From Planctomycetota bacterium (lineage in GTDB: Bacteria > Planctomycetota > UBA1135 > JACQFD01): 64,000 nt of DNA. Of this stretch, positions 45,103-53,106 are shown piece after piece. The stretch spans positions 372,001-436,000 of the forward strand of contig JACQFD010000021.1 of NCBI GenBank assembly GCA_016200225.1. The letters are read 5' to 3'. Every line of letters starts with the position of its first letter. The stretch's first letter is position 1. The position numbers were made by a program, and so were the translations under genes. Below the pieces are notes generated by a model. That model searched no databases. It had not been told where the DNA came from and was given only the letters and a program-made list of their open reading frames with translations.

Positions 45103-45561
45103 TTACTTCTTGGATTCGACGATCCAGACTTTCAATTCGGTCGAAATGTCGCCGCGGAGGTGCACTTTCACCGGGAAAACTCCGAGTTCCTTGAGCGGAT
45201 GATCGAGTCGGACGTCGCGTTCGGAAACGACGACGCCGAGTTTTTCGAGCGCGGTCACAATTTCGCGCGCGCCGATCGATCCATACAATTGCCCCGTTTC
45301 ATTCGTCGCGGCTTCGAGTTTGACTTCGAGCGTCGAGATTTTTGTCGCGAGTTCGCGCGCTTCTTCGAAACGCTTGGCTTCGACGGCCTCGCGCCTCGCG
45401 CGGAGTTTCGTGACGCGCTTCAGGTTTTCCGGGAGCGCGTGAACGCCGATTCGGCGCGGCAATAGATAATTGCGCGCGTAGCCGGGGCTGACTTTGACGA
45501 CGTCGCCCATTTTTCCAAGGGACTCCACGTCGTGCTGGAGGATGAGTTCGATATCAGGCAT
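45103..45561 (-). CDS. rplI: Ribosomal protein bL9
   Basis: 152 residues with the bL9 N-terminal domain (ILQHDVESLGKMGDVVKVSPGYARNYLLPR) and the C-terminal domain (FPVKVHLRGDISTELKVWIVE) joined by a long helix. bL9 is in the L1 stalk region of the large subunit and stabilises frame. ATG 45561. It follows rpsR by 45 bases in the usual order. Confidence 0.97.
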   Translation of the reverse strand: MPDIELILQHDVESLGKMGDVVKVSPGYARNYLLPRRIGVHALPENLKRVTKLRARREAVEAKRFEEARELATKISTLEVKLEAATNETGQLYGSIGAREIVTALEKLGVVVSERDVRLDHPLKELGVFPVKVHLRGDISTELKVWIVESKK

Positions 45562-45606
45562 TGGAGGCCTCTGTATTTGTATTATTAGTATTCGGGTTTG
45601 TGGCAG

Positions 45607-45924
45607 TTAAATGACGTACGGAAGCAGACCGATGAATCGGGCGTGCTTCACGGCGCGCGCGAGCTCGCGCTGGCACTGAGCGCAGTACTTCGTCCGCTTG
45701 CGCGACTGCAACTTGCCCTGAGGCGTCAGGTATTTGAACAAAAGCGGCAGGTTCTTGTAGTCAATTGGATCGTTTATGTCGTCGCACTCGCGCTTTGGAA
45801 CGCGGGCGATGAACTTGCGGAATCGGTTTCCACCCATGCCCGGCATTTCGAGACCGCCGGCCTCGCCAAGATCGGGTGAGTAGGAATCCGAGCCTCGGTC
45901 GGAATAGTTGTTTTTGGGCAGCAT
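45607..45924 (-). CDS. rpsR: Ribosomal protein bS18 with N-terminal extension
   Basis: The C-terminal about 60 residues are standard bS18 (DYKNLPLLFKYLTPQGKL, then SRKRTKYCAQCQRELARAVK, HARFIGLLPYV). With 105 residues it is longer than the usual 70-90. About 35 extra N-terminal residues, rich in Ser/Gly/Asp (SDRGSDSYSPDLGEAGG), precede the core. The ATG is only 3 bases downstream of the rpsF stop, so translation is coupled. bS18 pairs with bS6 in the small-subunit platform. Confidence 0.95.
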   Translation of the reverse strand: MLPKNNYSDRGSDSYSPDLGEAGGLEMPGMGGNRFRKFIARVPKRECDDINDPIDYKNLPLLFKYLTPQGKLQSRKRTKYCAQCQRELARAVKHARFIGLLPYVI

Positions 45925-45927
45925 TTG

Positions 45928-46356
45928 TTATGACTCCTTGACGATCGCCGCCAATGCGGGATCGGCTTCGAATTCGGGATCGATGACGTCGACGGCATCG
46001 GGAAGTCCCTCAACCTGCGGCGCAATGGATTCGCTGAGGGGTTCCTGCATGACTTTTTCGGGGACGGATTCCGCGCGCATAATTAAACAGCGCAGAAACA
46101 CTTCCGTAAGCTGCGCTTCGCGTTCGATTTTTGTAACCGCGTCCTGCGGCGCGTCGAAGTAAGCGAGCATATATGTCGCCCGCTTCTGCTTCTTAATTTC
46201 ATAAGTGAGCTTGCGCTCGTCCCACTTGCGCACGACGCGCGGCGTGCCGCCGTTTTTTGTTATGATTCCCGCGACGCGGTCGCGCGAGGCCTCAAAGCCT
46301 TTTTTGGCCTCCCGGTTGTCCAGGAGGAACATGCCTTCGTAAAGATAGTTTTTCAT
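45928..46356 (-). CDS. rpsF: Ribosomal protein bS6
   Basis: 142 residues. The bS6 fold runs to about residue 100 (YEGMFLLDNREAKKGFE, GGTPRVVRKWDERKLTYEI, ATYMLAYFDAP, VFLRCLIMRAE). An acidic C-terminal tail of about 40 residues follows. In other bacteria this tail can be extended by RimK glutamylation; here it is encoded and ends in IVKES. rpsR follows after 3 bases. No ssb gene lies between them, although rpsF-ssb-rpsR is common. Confidence 0.96.
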   Translation of the reverse strand: MKNYLYEGMFLLDNREAKKGFEASRDRVAGIITKNGGTPRVVRKWDERKLTYEIKKQKRATYMLAYFDAPQDAVTKIEREAQLTEVFLRCLIMRAESVPEKVMQEPLSESIAPQVEGLPDAVDVIDPEFEADPALAAIVKES

Positions 46357-46547
46357 AATGGATTGCCGAACGGATCCCCGGTCATCCGAAACGTCGAATC
46401 ACAAGATTCTGTTTGGATTCCGGGGAGATTCGCCGCGAGCCGGTTTGCGACACTTTTCAGTGCGCGCCGCGCGTGTGCGAACCTCGGGAAATGCCGATTG
46501 GCCTCAATACTGAGATCCAAACGGCGAAGATTGTTAAAGAACGAATA

Positions 46548-47159
46548 TTAACTTTGTAACGGATCTTGAGACGCGGGCGGCGCGTTCAGTTTGTTCATCA
46601 AGCGATCGAAATCGCCGGACAAACACCAAGCCGCGATGGCGTCGGTGGAATCACTAATGGTGCGTTCGATGACCGGTCGCTCGTCGCGGGCGAATCTCGA
46701 CAGAACAAATTCCTGCCAGGGACCCGGCGACTCGCCGATGCCGACGCGAACGCGAGGAAACTCGTCCGTGCCAAGCATTGCAATAATCGAACGCAGACCG
46801 TTGTGACCTCCGGCGCTGCCCTTGGGCCGCACGCGGATTCGACCGAGAGGAAGATGAAAATCGTCGCAGATAATTAATATCGACGGCGAATTCAATTCAT
46901 AACGATCGCGAGCCGCGGCAACCGCAACTCCGCTGACGTTCATGTATGTCGAAGGCTCGAGCAGCGCAAAGCCGCGCGTCGAATCTTCACATCCATGACC
47001 CAGCGATTTACCTGAATCGCCGCGCGCACGAAAACGTTCGAGTCGAACATTTAACAAGCGCGCGACGCGTTCGATGACCTCGAAGCCGACGTTGTGTCTC
47101 GTCCCGCGGTATTCGTCCCCGGGATTGCCGAGTCCAACAATCAGGCGTTCGATGGCCAA
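46548..47159 (-). CDS. pth: Peptidyl-tRNA hydrolase
   Basis: 203 residues with all family motifs: LIVGLGNPGDEYRGTRHNVGFEVIE (catalytic His in RHNVG), PSTYMNVSGVAVA, LIICDDFHLPLGRIRVRPKGSAGGHNGLRSI and a FPRVRVGIGES end. It recycles tRNA from dropped-off peptides. The start is TTG 47159. It lies 89 bases after rplY. A weak hairpin (47193-47199/47213-47219) in the gap could be an attenuator. The 190 bases to rpsF hold nothing recognisable. Confidence 0.95.
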   Translation of the reverse strand: MAIERLIVGLGNPGDEYRGTRHNVGFEVIERVARLLNVRLERFRARGDSGKSLGHGCEDSTRGFALLEPSTYMNVSGVAVAAARDRYELNSPSILIICDDFHLPLGRIRVRPKGSAGGHNGLRSIIAMLGTDEFPRVRVGIGESPGPWQEFVLSRFARDERPVIERTISDSTDAIAAWCLSGDFDRLMNKLNAPPASQDPLQS

Positions 47160-47248
47160 CGGAAAATCGTCGAAGCCGTCTTGCGGAAAATTGGGGCGAC
47201 GAATCTACGCAATCGCCCCGATCGGGCAAGAGTCGACTCGAAAGAAAA

Positions 47249-47905
47249 CTACTTTTTCTCTTTCTCGTCGGTCTCGCCTTCCAATTCGGCAGCCGGTTTC
47301 GCGATGCGTTCGGGTTCGGCCGGACCGGCCTCAACTCCAGCAACCACAGGCTCGGGCTCAAGTCCCTTCATGTGGACGGTCGCTACAATTGCTTCGGCGT
47401 CCGTCTTGAGCACGACGTTTTCGGGAAGCTGCAGTTCGCGAGCGTGCATCGTCATACCGATATCCATGTGATCGACGACAACCTTGATGGACTCGGGAAT
47501 GAACGTCGGGAGACACTCGACGTCGACTTCACTGATCGGGTGGACGAATTCGCCGCCGTTGCTGAGTCCCTTCGGGTGACCGGAGAAGAGGAGCGGCACC
47601 CGGACCGTGATGCGCTTCTTCTCGTCGACGCGAAGGAAGTCAATATGAACAATCGTATCGCCGAAGGCGTCGTGTTGAACGTCCTTCAAGAACGCGAGCG
47701 ACTGGCTTCCTTCGACGTCAAGCGTCAAAACGCGCTTGTGACGGCGTAGGAGTTCCTGAAATGGAATCAGGGGAACGGCAACGTGGACGACGCTGCTGCC
47801 GCCGCCATAAAGGACCGCGGGAATCTCGCTTCCCCTGCGCATACGCGCCGCGGAGCGGCCGCCCTTGGGTTCTCGATTTTTAACTTTCAGTACTTCTGCT
47901 TTCAT
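47249..47905 (-). CDS. rplY: Ribosomal protein bL25 (CTC form)
   Basis: 218 residues: an N-terminal bL25 domain (EVLKVKNREPKGGRSAARMRRGS, IPAVLYGGG) and the C-terminal TL5/CTC beta domain (RVPLLFSGHPKGLSNGG, VDVECLPTFIPESIKV). It ends in an acidic Lys/Glu tail. It binds 5S rRNA in the large subunit. It sits between prs and pth, the same neighbourhood as in many bacteria (glmU-prs-ctc-pth). Confidence 0.95.
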   Translation of the reverse strand: MKAEVLKVKNREPKGGRSAARMRRGSEIPAVLYGGGSSVVHVAVPLIPFQELLRRHKRVLTLDVEGSQSLAFLKDVQHDAFGDTIVHIDFLRVDEKKRITVRVPLLFSGHPKGLSNGGEFVHPISEVDVECLPTFIPESIKVVVDHMDIGMTMHARELQLPENVVLKTDAEAIVATVHMKGLEPEPVVAGVEAGPAEPERIAKPAAELEGETDEKEKK

Positions 47906-47947
47906 GATGGATAAGTGGTAAAAAGCTTTTGGCTAAAACTAGATTTT

Positions 47948-47975
47948 TGTAATATTAATGCCTGTAATATTAATG
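47948..47975. repeat. 13-bp tandem direct repeat between prs and rplY
   Basis: TGTAATATTAATG occurs twice (47948-47960 and 47963-47975) with a 2-base spacer, in the short gap between prs and rplY. On the minus strand each copy contains TAATATTA, itself palindromic. It may be a protein-binding site or part of a promoter for rplY. Confidence 0.7.
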
Positions 47976-47989
47976 GGGCTTGGAGAATT

Positions 47990-49000
47990 CTATCGATTCT
48001 TGAGCGATTTGTTATTTTCATTGAACAAATCGCTGACGGACTGCGATCTATGAATTCGAAGCAGCGCCTGCGCGACCAGCGGAGCGATCGAAACAATCTT
48101 AACATTCTTGGGCGGATTCGGATTCGGAATCGTGTCCGTCAAAAATATCTGTTCGGCGCCGGAATTTTCGAGGCGTTCGCGCGCCGGTCCGCAAAGAACG
48201 CCGTGCGTCGCGCCGACAAATACTTTCGTGGCGCCGAATTTCTTAACAATCCGACAGGCTTCCGCGATCGAGCCGCCCGTCGAAATCATGTCGTCGACGA
48301 TCAATACGGATTTGCCCTCGACGTCGCCGATCACGGCCTCGACGACGGTTTCTTGCGCGCTCACGCGGCGTTTGTCGACGATCGCGAGATCGGCGGAAAG
48401 ATCTTTAGCATAGGCGCGCGCCATTTTCACGCCGCCGACGTCCGGCGACACGACGACCGGATTATCCATCACTAATTTTCGAAAATGTGAAATCAGGACG
48501 GGTTTCGCGTAGAGGTGGTCCACCGGAATATCAAAAAAGCCCTGAATTTGCGCGGCGTGGAGATCCACCGCGAGCACGCGGTCGGCGCCCGCTTCTGTAA
48601 TCACGTTCGCCATGACTTTCGCGCTGATTGGCACGCGCCCTTCGTCTTTGCGATCCTTGCGCGCATAACCAAAATAAGGACACACTACAGTTATCCGGTC
48701 GGCCGACGCGCGGCGCACGCAGTCGATCAATAATAACAATTCGACGACGCTCTGATTGACGGGCGGGCACGTCGGTTGAATGATAAAAACGTCGCGGCCG
48801 CGCACGTCGTCGTTGACTTTAATATCAATTTCGCCGTCGGGAAAATCGCTGATGAAAACGTCGCCGAGCGGAACGCCGAGTTCGTTCGCCATCGTCTGCG
48901 CGAGCGCGGGATTGGCCCGGCCCGAAATGATACGAAAACGATCGGCCTCCTCGGGGTCGAGTTTTGTAGCGTACGGGTTCGTATTCTTATCCGCGGGCAC
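47990..49000 (-). CDS. prs: Ribose-phosphate pyrophosphokinase
   Basis: 336 residues. After a 22-residue extension comes the Prs core: FRIISGRANPALAQTMAN, DFPDGEIDIKVNDDVRG, QPTCPPVNQSVVELLLL, YFGYARKDRK and VDLHAAQIQGFFDIPVD. The PRPP-binding loop is VLIVDDMISTGGSI. It makes PRPP for nucleotide, His, Trp and NAD synthesis. The start is GTG 49000, overlapping the glmU end by 14 bases. The N-terminal extension could be trimmed, because an earlier-ending homologue would start near FRIISG. Confidence 0.96.
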   Translation of the reverse strand: MPADKNTNPYATKLDPEEADRFRIISGRANPALAQTMANELGVPLGDVFISDFPDGEIDIKVNDDVRGRDVFIIQPTCPPVNQSVVELLLLIDCVRRASADRITVVCPYFGYARKDRKDEGRVPISAKVMANVITEAGADRVLAVDLHAAQIQGFFDIPVDHLYAKPVLISHFRKLVMDNPVVVSPDVGGVKMARAYAKDLSADLAIVDKRRVSAQETVVEAVIGDVEGKSVLIVDDMISTGGSIAEACRIVKKFGATKVFVGATHGVLCGPARERLENSGAEQIFLTDTIPNPNPPKNVKIVSIAPLVAQALLRIHRSQSVSDLFNENNKSLKNR

Positions 49001-50336
49001 GTGCCGACCTCCGTGAACCCGCGCCGCGCGCCGCGGCGGATTGTTTACTATTACTATTATTTTCGCGCTCGAGTTTTTTCGCGGGTACGCCGACCCAGAC
49101 TTCGCCCGCGGGCACGCACTTGCGCGCCACGATCGCGCCCGCTCCCGTGACGGCGCCTTCGCCGACCGTCGAAGGCGCGACGAGCACCGTTCCGCTTCCT
49201 ATAAAAGCGCGCGCGCCGATCTGCGTCGGCCATTTGTCTTTTCCATCGTAATTCGCCGTGATCGTTCCGGCGCCGATATTTGCATTCTCGCCAATGGTAG
49301 TATCGCCGATGTACGCGAGATGCATCGCTTTGACGCCCGCGCCGAGCGTGCTTTTCTTAATTTCAACGAAATTGCCGACTTTGGCTTTTGTTAACATCGT
49401 GGCGCCGGCGCGCAAATGCGCGAACGGTCCAATTTCACAATTCTCGCCGATGCGAACGCCGCTGCGAAGAACTGTAAACGGATGAATCACCGTTCCCGCG
49501 CCGATTTCGACGTCCGCGTCGATCATTGTCGTCACCGGATCTTCGATAACAACTCCGGCGTCGAGATGAAAATCGAGAATGCGCTCCTGCAGAACATTTC
49601 GCGCCATTGCAAGCTCCGAAAGCGAATTCACGCCGAGCGCCTCGTCCTCGTCTTCGATTTCAACCAATCGAATGAGTCCCGCATGTTTTGCAATTTCGAA
49701 CACCGCGTCGGTTAAGTAATATTCACGCTGCGCGTTGCTCGGTTTAATCTTAGGAATCGCGCGCGCAAGCGCGGCGCGGTCGAAGGCGTAAACGCCAACA
49801 TTCACTTCGCGGACGGCGCGCTCGTCGGGCGAACAATCCTTCTCTTCGCGAATGCCGACAAAATCGCCGTCGGGATCGCGCAGAATTCTGCCGAATCCGT
49901 GCGCTTCCTCGCGCGTAACTGTTAATAATGCGACGCCGCCGGCCGGAAGCGCGGCCGTGAGTTTTTGTAGTGTTTCAGATCGCAGACACGGCATGTCGCC
50001 GTACGTCACGAGCACAATTTCCGCGCTTTCGGGAACCGCGCGCATCGCAACTTTCACGGCATCGCCCGTTCCGCGCGGCGGATCCTGCGTCACGAACTCG
50101 AGGTTTTTCTGACCTTCAAACGCCGCTCTTACCAGGTCGCGACCGTGGCCGACGACCACGACGATGTGCTTCGGCCGGACTCCGCGAACCGCGTCGATCG
50201 AATGCGAAAGCATGGATTGACCGCAAACCTCGAAAAGTACTTTCGGAGTCTGCGATTTCATGCGCGTCCCGCGACCCGCAGCAAGAACGACGGCGGCGAC
50301 TTCGGGACTCGATTTGGGATTCCGGAGATTGGACAA
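48987..50336 (-). CDS. glmU: GlmU: GlcN-1-P acetyltransferase / GlcNAc-1-P uridyltransferase
   Basis: 449 residues. The uridyltransferase domain has VVLAAGRGTRMKSQTPKV, TQDPPRGTGDAV and TYGDMP, then NVGVYAFD. The left-handed beta-helix acetyltransferase domain has GAGTVIHPFTVLRSGVRIG, KVGNFVEIKKSTLGAG, HLAYIGDTTIG and GAGTITANYDG. It makes UDP-GlcNAc for peptidoglycan and lipid A, the substrate pool used by the LpxC made downstream. The start is TTG 50336. An Arg/Ser/Ala-rich tail of about 20 residues is coded in the overlap with prs. Confidence 0.96.
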   Translation of the reverse strand: MSNLRNPKSSPEVAAVVLAAGRGTRMKSQTPKVLFEVCGQSMLSHSIDAVRGVRPKHIVVVVGHGRDLVRAAFEGQKNLEFVTQDPPRGTGDAVKVAMRAVPESAEIVLVTYGDMPCLRSETLQKLTAALPAGGVALLTVTREEAHGFGRILRDPDGDFVGIREEKDCSPDERAVREVNVGVYAFDRAALARAIPKIKPSNAQREYYLTDAVFEIAKHAGLIRLVEIEDEDEALGVNSLSELAMARNVLQERILDFHLDAGVVIEDPVTTMIDADVEIGAGTVIHPFTVLRSGVRIGENCEIGPFAHLRAGATMLTKAKVGNFVEIKKSTLGAGVKAMHLAYIGDTTIGENANIGAGTITANYDGKDKWPTQIGARAFIGSGTVLVAPSTVGEGAVTGAGAIVARKCVPAGEVWVGVPAKKLERENNSNSKQSAAARGAGSRRSARARG

Positions 50337-50465
50337 GTTCGACGGGTGCGGACGTGGAACGGACAGGGAGCGGCCTTAGCCGGGAGCCCTGCCTGAAAAA
50401 AAGGGCGAGAATTGAACCGTACCGCGCGCCTCCGCGCAAGGGTTTGGCCCGAGCGCGCGAACCGT

Positions 50466-51728
50466 TCAGCGCAGGCGGCCGCGGCGTTTTAACAGATCGG
50501 CGAGGAGGCCGGCGGACATCATTTGGAGCGCCGTGACATACGTCGTAAGCGTTTTCAGACGCAGCGTTCGATCGTGGATCACTTTGTCCCAGAAGTGCAG
50601 GCCAAAAGCGATAAATAAGAATACGAATGCGATCAGAGTCAGGCTTCCGAGCGGATTCTCATAAAGAAACACTCTGGATGACCGTGTTTTTTGTAATGAC
50701 GGAGGCCTGAACGCTTCACAAGCGAGATCGGCGAGAAATCCGACAACCAACAAGTTCAGTCCCGCGAGAAATAGTAACAAAGTGACGTCGCCGAGCACCG
50801 GCTCGAACGCGTTCTTTTCCGTATATTTCTGCCAATGGTCGCGCACCATCGAGGACAATGCCGAAAAGTAAAATATTCCCGCGAGCGGAATGAAAACCTT
50901 CAACGGCCTGAAGTAAAGAACCGTCCGTACGATTAAATTAAAGAAATTCGCCGTGTCGCGGATCGGCCGGATCTTCGACACCCCTTTGCGCACCGCGTAT
51001 TCGATCGGCACGAAATCGACTTGATAACCGTTCGTGAGCGCCGAAAGCATGATCGTCGTTGTAAATGAAAAACCGTCCGGCAAAATCGGTTCGAACTGTT
51101 CCACCAGATCGTAACGCATCGCCCGCAGGCCGGAATTGTAATCAGGCACGCGGCGCCCGGCGAGGAAGTTCGCGAGCATATTTAACATCCACTTCGCCGG
51201 TTTGCGCGAGAGCGGAACGCTGGAGGATAATAACGATCGCGCGCCGACGGCCATCGCGGCGCCGGCGATGACTTTTTGTACCAATTCGGGAATCTTACTA
51301 TTCGGATAGGTTCCGTCGCCGTCGGTGATGACAATAATCTGATGCGACGATTCGCGAATGCCGCGTTTTAAAGAATAACCGTAGCCGCGGTTTTGATCGT
51401 TTCGAATCACGCGGAGGTTGACGCCGTCGTCCTTGCGCGCAGCTTCGATTTCGGCGGGCGTTCTGTCCGTCGAGCCATCGTCGACGATGATGATCTCGAA
51501 TGGATAATTTACAGTTCGCGCGATCTCGCGCAGTTCGCCGACGACCGCCCGAATGCCGCGTTCTTCATTGAATGCGGGCACGACGACTGTGACGCCATGA
51601 GTGCGAGTCGTGTTTCCGGAGTTGCGCGTGCGATCAGAACTGACCAAAGTGCTGTTTGCTGTGTAACAAAACAGAGACGTGAAATCGACCGTTTTTGACG
51701 TGCGAATTCTAACTCTTCGAGACCGCAT
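50466..51728 (-). CDS. Family 2 glycosyltransferase with C-terminal membrane helices
   Basis: GT2 of the dolichol-phosphate-mannose/polyprenyl-phosphate type: VTVVVPAFNEERGI, EIIIVDDGSTDRT, NDQNRGYGYSLKRGI, and the metal DxD as ITDGDGTYPNSKIPELV. NSGLRAMR is a typical acceptor-loop segment. Four membrane helices follow (about the last 180 residues). It probably transfers a sugar to a polyprenyl phosphate at the inner membrane. The frame stays open to 51932, but the divergent gene begins at 51811. An ATG at 51728 is taken. The catalytic domain starts only about 45 residues later, so an unmarked TTG at 51647 is also possible. Confidence 0.85.
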   Translation of the reverse strand: MRSRRVRIRTSKTVDFTSLFCYTANSTLVSSDRTRNSGNTTRTHGVTVVVPAFNEERGIRAVVGELREIARTVNYPFEIIIVDDGSTDRTPAEIEAARKDDGVNLRVIRNDQNRGYGYSLKRGIRESSHQIIVITDGDGTYPNSKIPELVQKVIAGAAMAVGARSLLSSSVPLSRKPAKWMLNMLANFLAGRRVPDYNSGLRAMRYDLVEQFEPILPDGFSFTTTIMLSALTNGYQVDFVPIEYAVRKGVSKIRPIRDTANFFNLIVRTVLYFRPLKVFIPLAGIFYFSALSSMVRDHWQKYTEKNAFEPVLGDVTLLLFLAGLNLLVVGFLADLACEAFRPPSLQKTRSSRVFLYENPLGSLTLIAFVFLFIAFGLHFWDKVIHDRTLRLKTLTTYVTALQMMSAGLLADLLKRRGRLR

Positions 51729-51810
51729 ACGTTTGCCGAGTCGCTCAGAGTCGACGAATTCGGTTTCAACGTCCGCGCGAATTCCGCTTACGATCCTGCA
51801 GAGGCGCACG

Positions 51811-53106
51811 ATGCACAACGAACCACCGACCGACGCGAATCGCCCCGTCGAATCAAAAGAAAGCGAACGCACGGATGGTGTCGCGAATCCAAAGAATGTC
51901 GGGCTTGGGCGCGCGCGAAAACGGCGCCGCAATCGTCATAAGCGCGTCGAGAACACTACAAATGCGGAAGCTGGCGAAGGGCTTTTCAAATCCGTGCGCG
52001 ACGCGATGGACGCGCTTCGAAAATCGACGCTCGCGCTCGCGCGCTCGCGCGGGCAGGACCGGCAGGTCGAGGGCATCGAGCTAAAATTAACGATCCGTCG
52101 CGACTCAACGCCCGAAGCGCTCGCCGACGATTACTTTAGAGAATTGAACGCGCGATTCGACGAGGCGCAGGCCGTCGAAAACGACGTCGTCGCGAACCGA
52201 GCGTTTTGTTTTCGTTGCGATTCGTTTCTCTGCGATCACGCGGCGCCGCCGGATTCGCGTTCGGTAATGTCTAATTATGAACCGACCGGCCGTCCCGTCT
52301 GGACGGATTTCGCGTCGTTATTGTATCATCGACGCGATCCGCGCGCGGAGGCCGTCGCGAACCGCACGGCCGGAATATTAACATTAATAATCGAGGGCGC
52401 GGAAGTCGCCGGCGATCGAATTGAAGCATTCGGGGGCGCCCACCCGCCCGTCGAGGTTTTATGCGAATTGACTGTCGGCATGTTTCCGCTTTCGCAAAAC
52501 GGCGAGGAGGGCGCGCTGACGCTCCAGTGGCTGCGACTCCGGAAAGGAGGCCGCGAACGCGTTTTGTTTCATCCGATCGGCGACGCGCGCCTGCTCGGAT
52601 TCGCGTCGCTCGACTCGGATCTGGCGCGCCTGCTCGCGGCGGAACGGAGCACGGCGCGCACACAACCCGCGCATTCTATCAAAAAACGCGAGCCGGACGG
52701 CGCCGACTATTTAATACAATTTGCGACCGGCCGCGCGCACGCGCTTTCGCGCGATCTGCAACATCACTATTCGGCGAGGGGTCGCCGGACGCTGCACGCG
52801 CGCGAACGCGCCGAAGTGGGCGAGCGGCCGACGTCGATGGCGTTTCCCGAGGCGCGCGCGGCGCGCGATCAGTCGATTTATATCGATCGCAAGACGGCGA
52901 CCTATGTATTGTTAGGAAAAAACTCGCGCGTGCATTTTTTTAATAAGAAAGCCGCTCACGTGACGTCGGTGCGTTTTTCCGGCGAGGAAATAACAACAAG
53001 AATCGACAAGGGCCGCTGGCGTCCCGCGGACGCGCGCGAAATTTCATTATTTCGCGAACAAATTCAACGACAAATGCAAATAAACGGATCGAATGGCGCC
53101 GCGTAA
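51811..53106 (+). CDS. Conserved-looking protein with CxxC...C..H motif, unknown function
   Basis: 431 residues from ATG 51811, with GAGG six bases before it; the frame opens at 51679. The N-terminus (1-55) is highly charged and Arg-rich (RARKRRRNRHKR). The middle carries FCFRCDSFLCDHAAPPDSRS, a likely metal site (CxxC, C, H). The C-terminal half is mixed alpha/beta with a DRKTATYVLLGKNSRVHFF strand. No signal peptide or membrane segment. It overlaps the next gene by 14 bases in another frame, so the two are translated together. The cysteine cluster hints at nucleic-acid or zinc binding. I do not recognise the family. Confidence 0.75.
   Translation: MHNEPPTDANRPVESKESERTDGVANPKNVGLGRARKRRRNRHKRVENTTNAEAGEGLFKSVRDAMDALRKSTLALARSRGQDRQVEGIELKLTIRRDSTPEALADDYFRELNARFDEAQAVENDVVANRAFCFRCDSFLCDHAAPPDSRSVMSNYEPTGRPVWTDFASLLYHRRDPRAEAVANRTAGILTLIIEGAEVAGDRIEAFGGAHPPVEVLCELTVGMFPLSQNGEEGALTLQWLRLRKGGRERVLFHPIGDARLLGFASLDSDLARLLAAERSTARTQPAHSIKKREPDGADYLIQFATGRAHALSRDLQHHYSARGRRTLHARERAEVGERPTSMAFPEARAARDQSIYIDRKTATYVLLGKNSRVHFFNKKAAHVTSVRFSGEEITTRIDKGRWRPADAREISLFREQIQRQMQINGSNGAA

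Noticed and set aside
50337..50465. Terminator between the glycosyltransferase and glmU
   Set aside because: A partial stem exists, but the A/T tract is on the wrong side for the minus strand.
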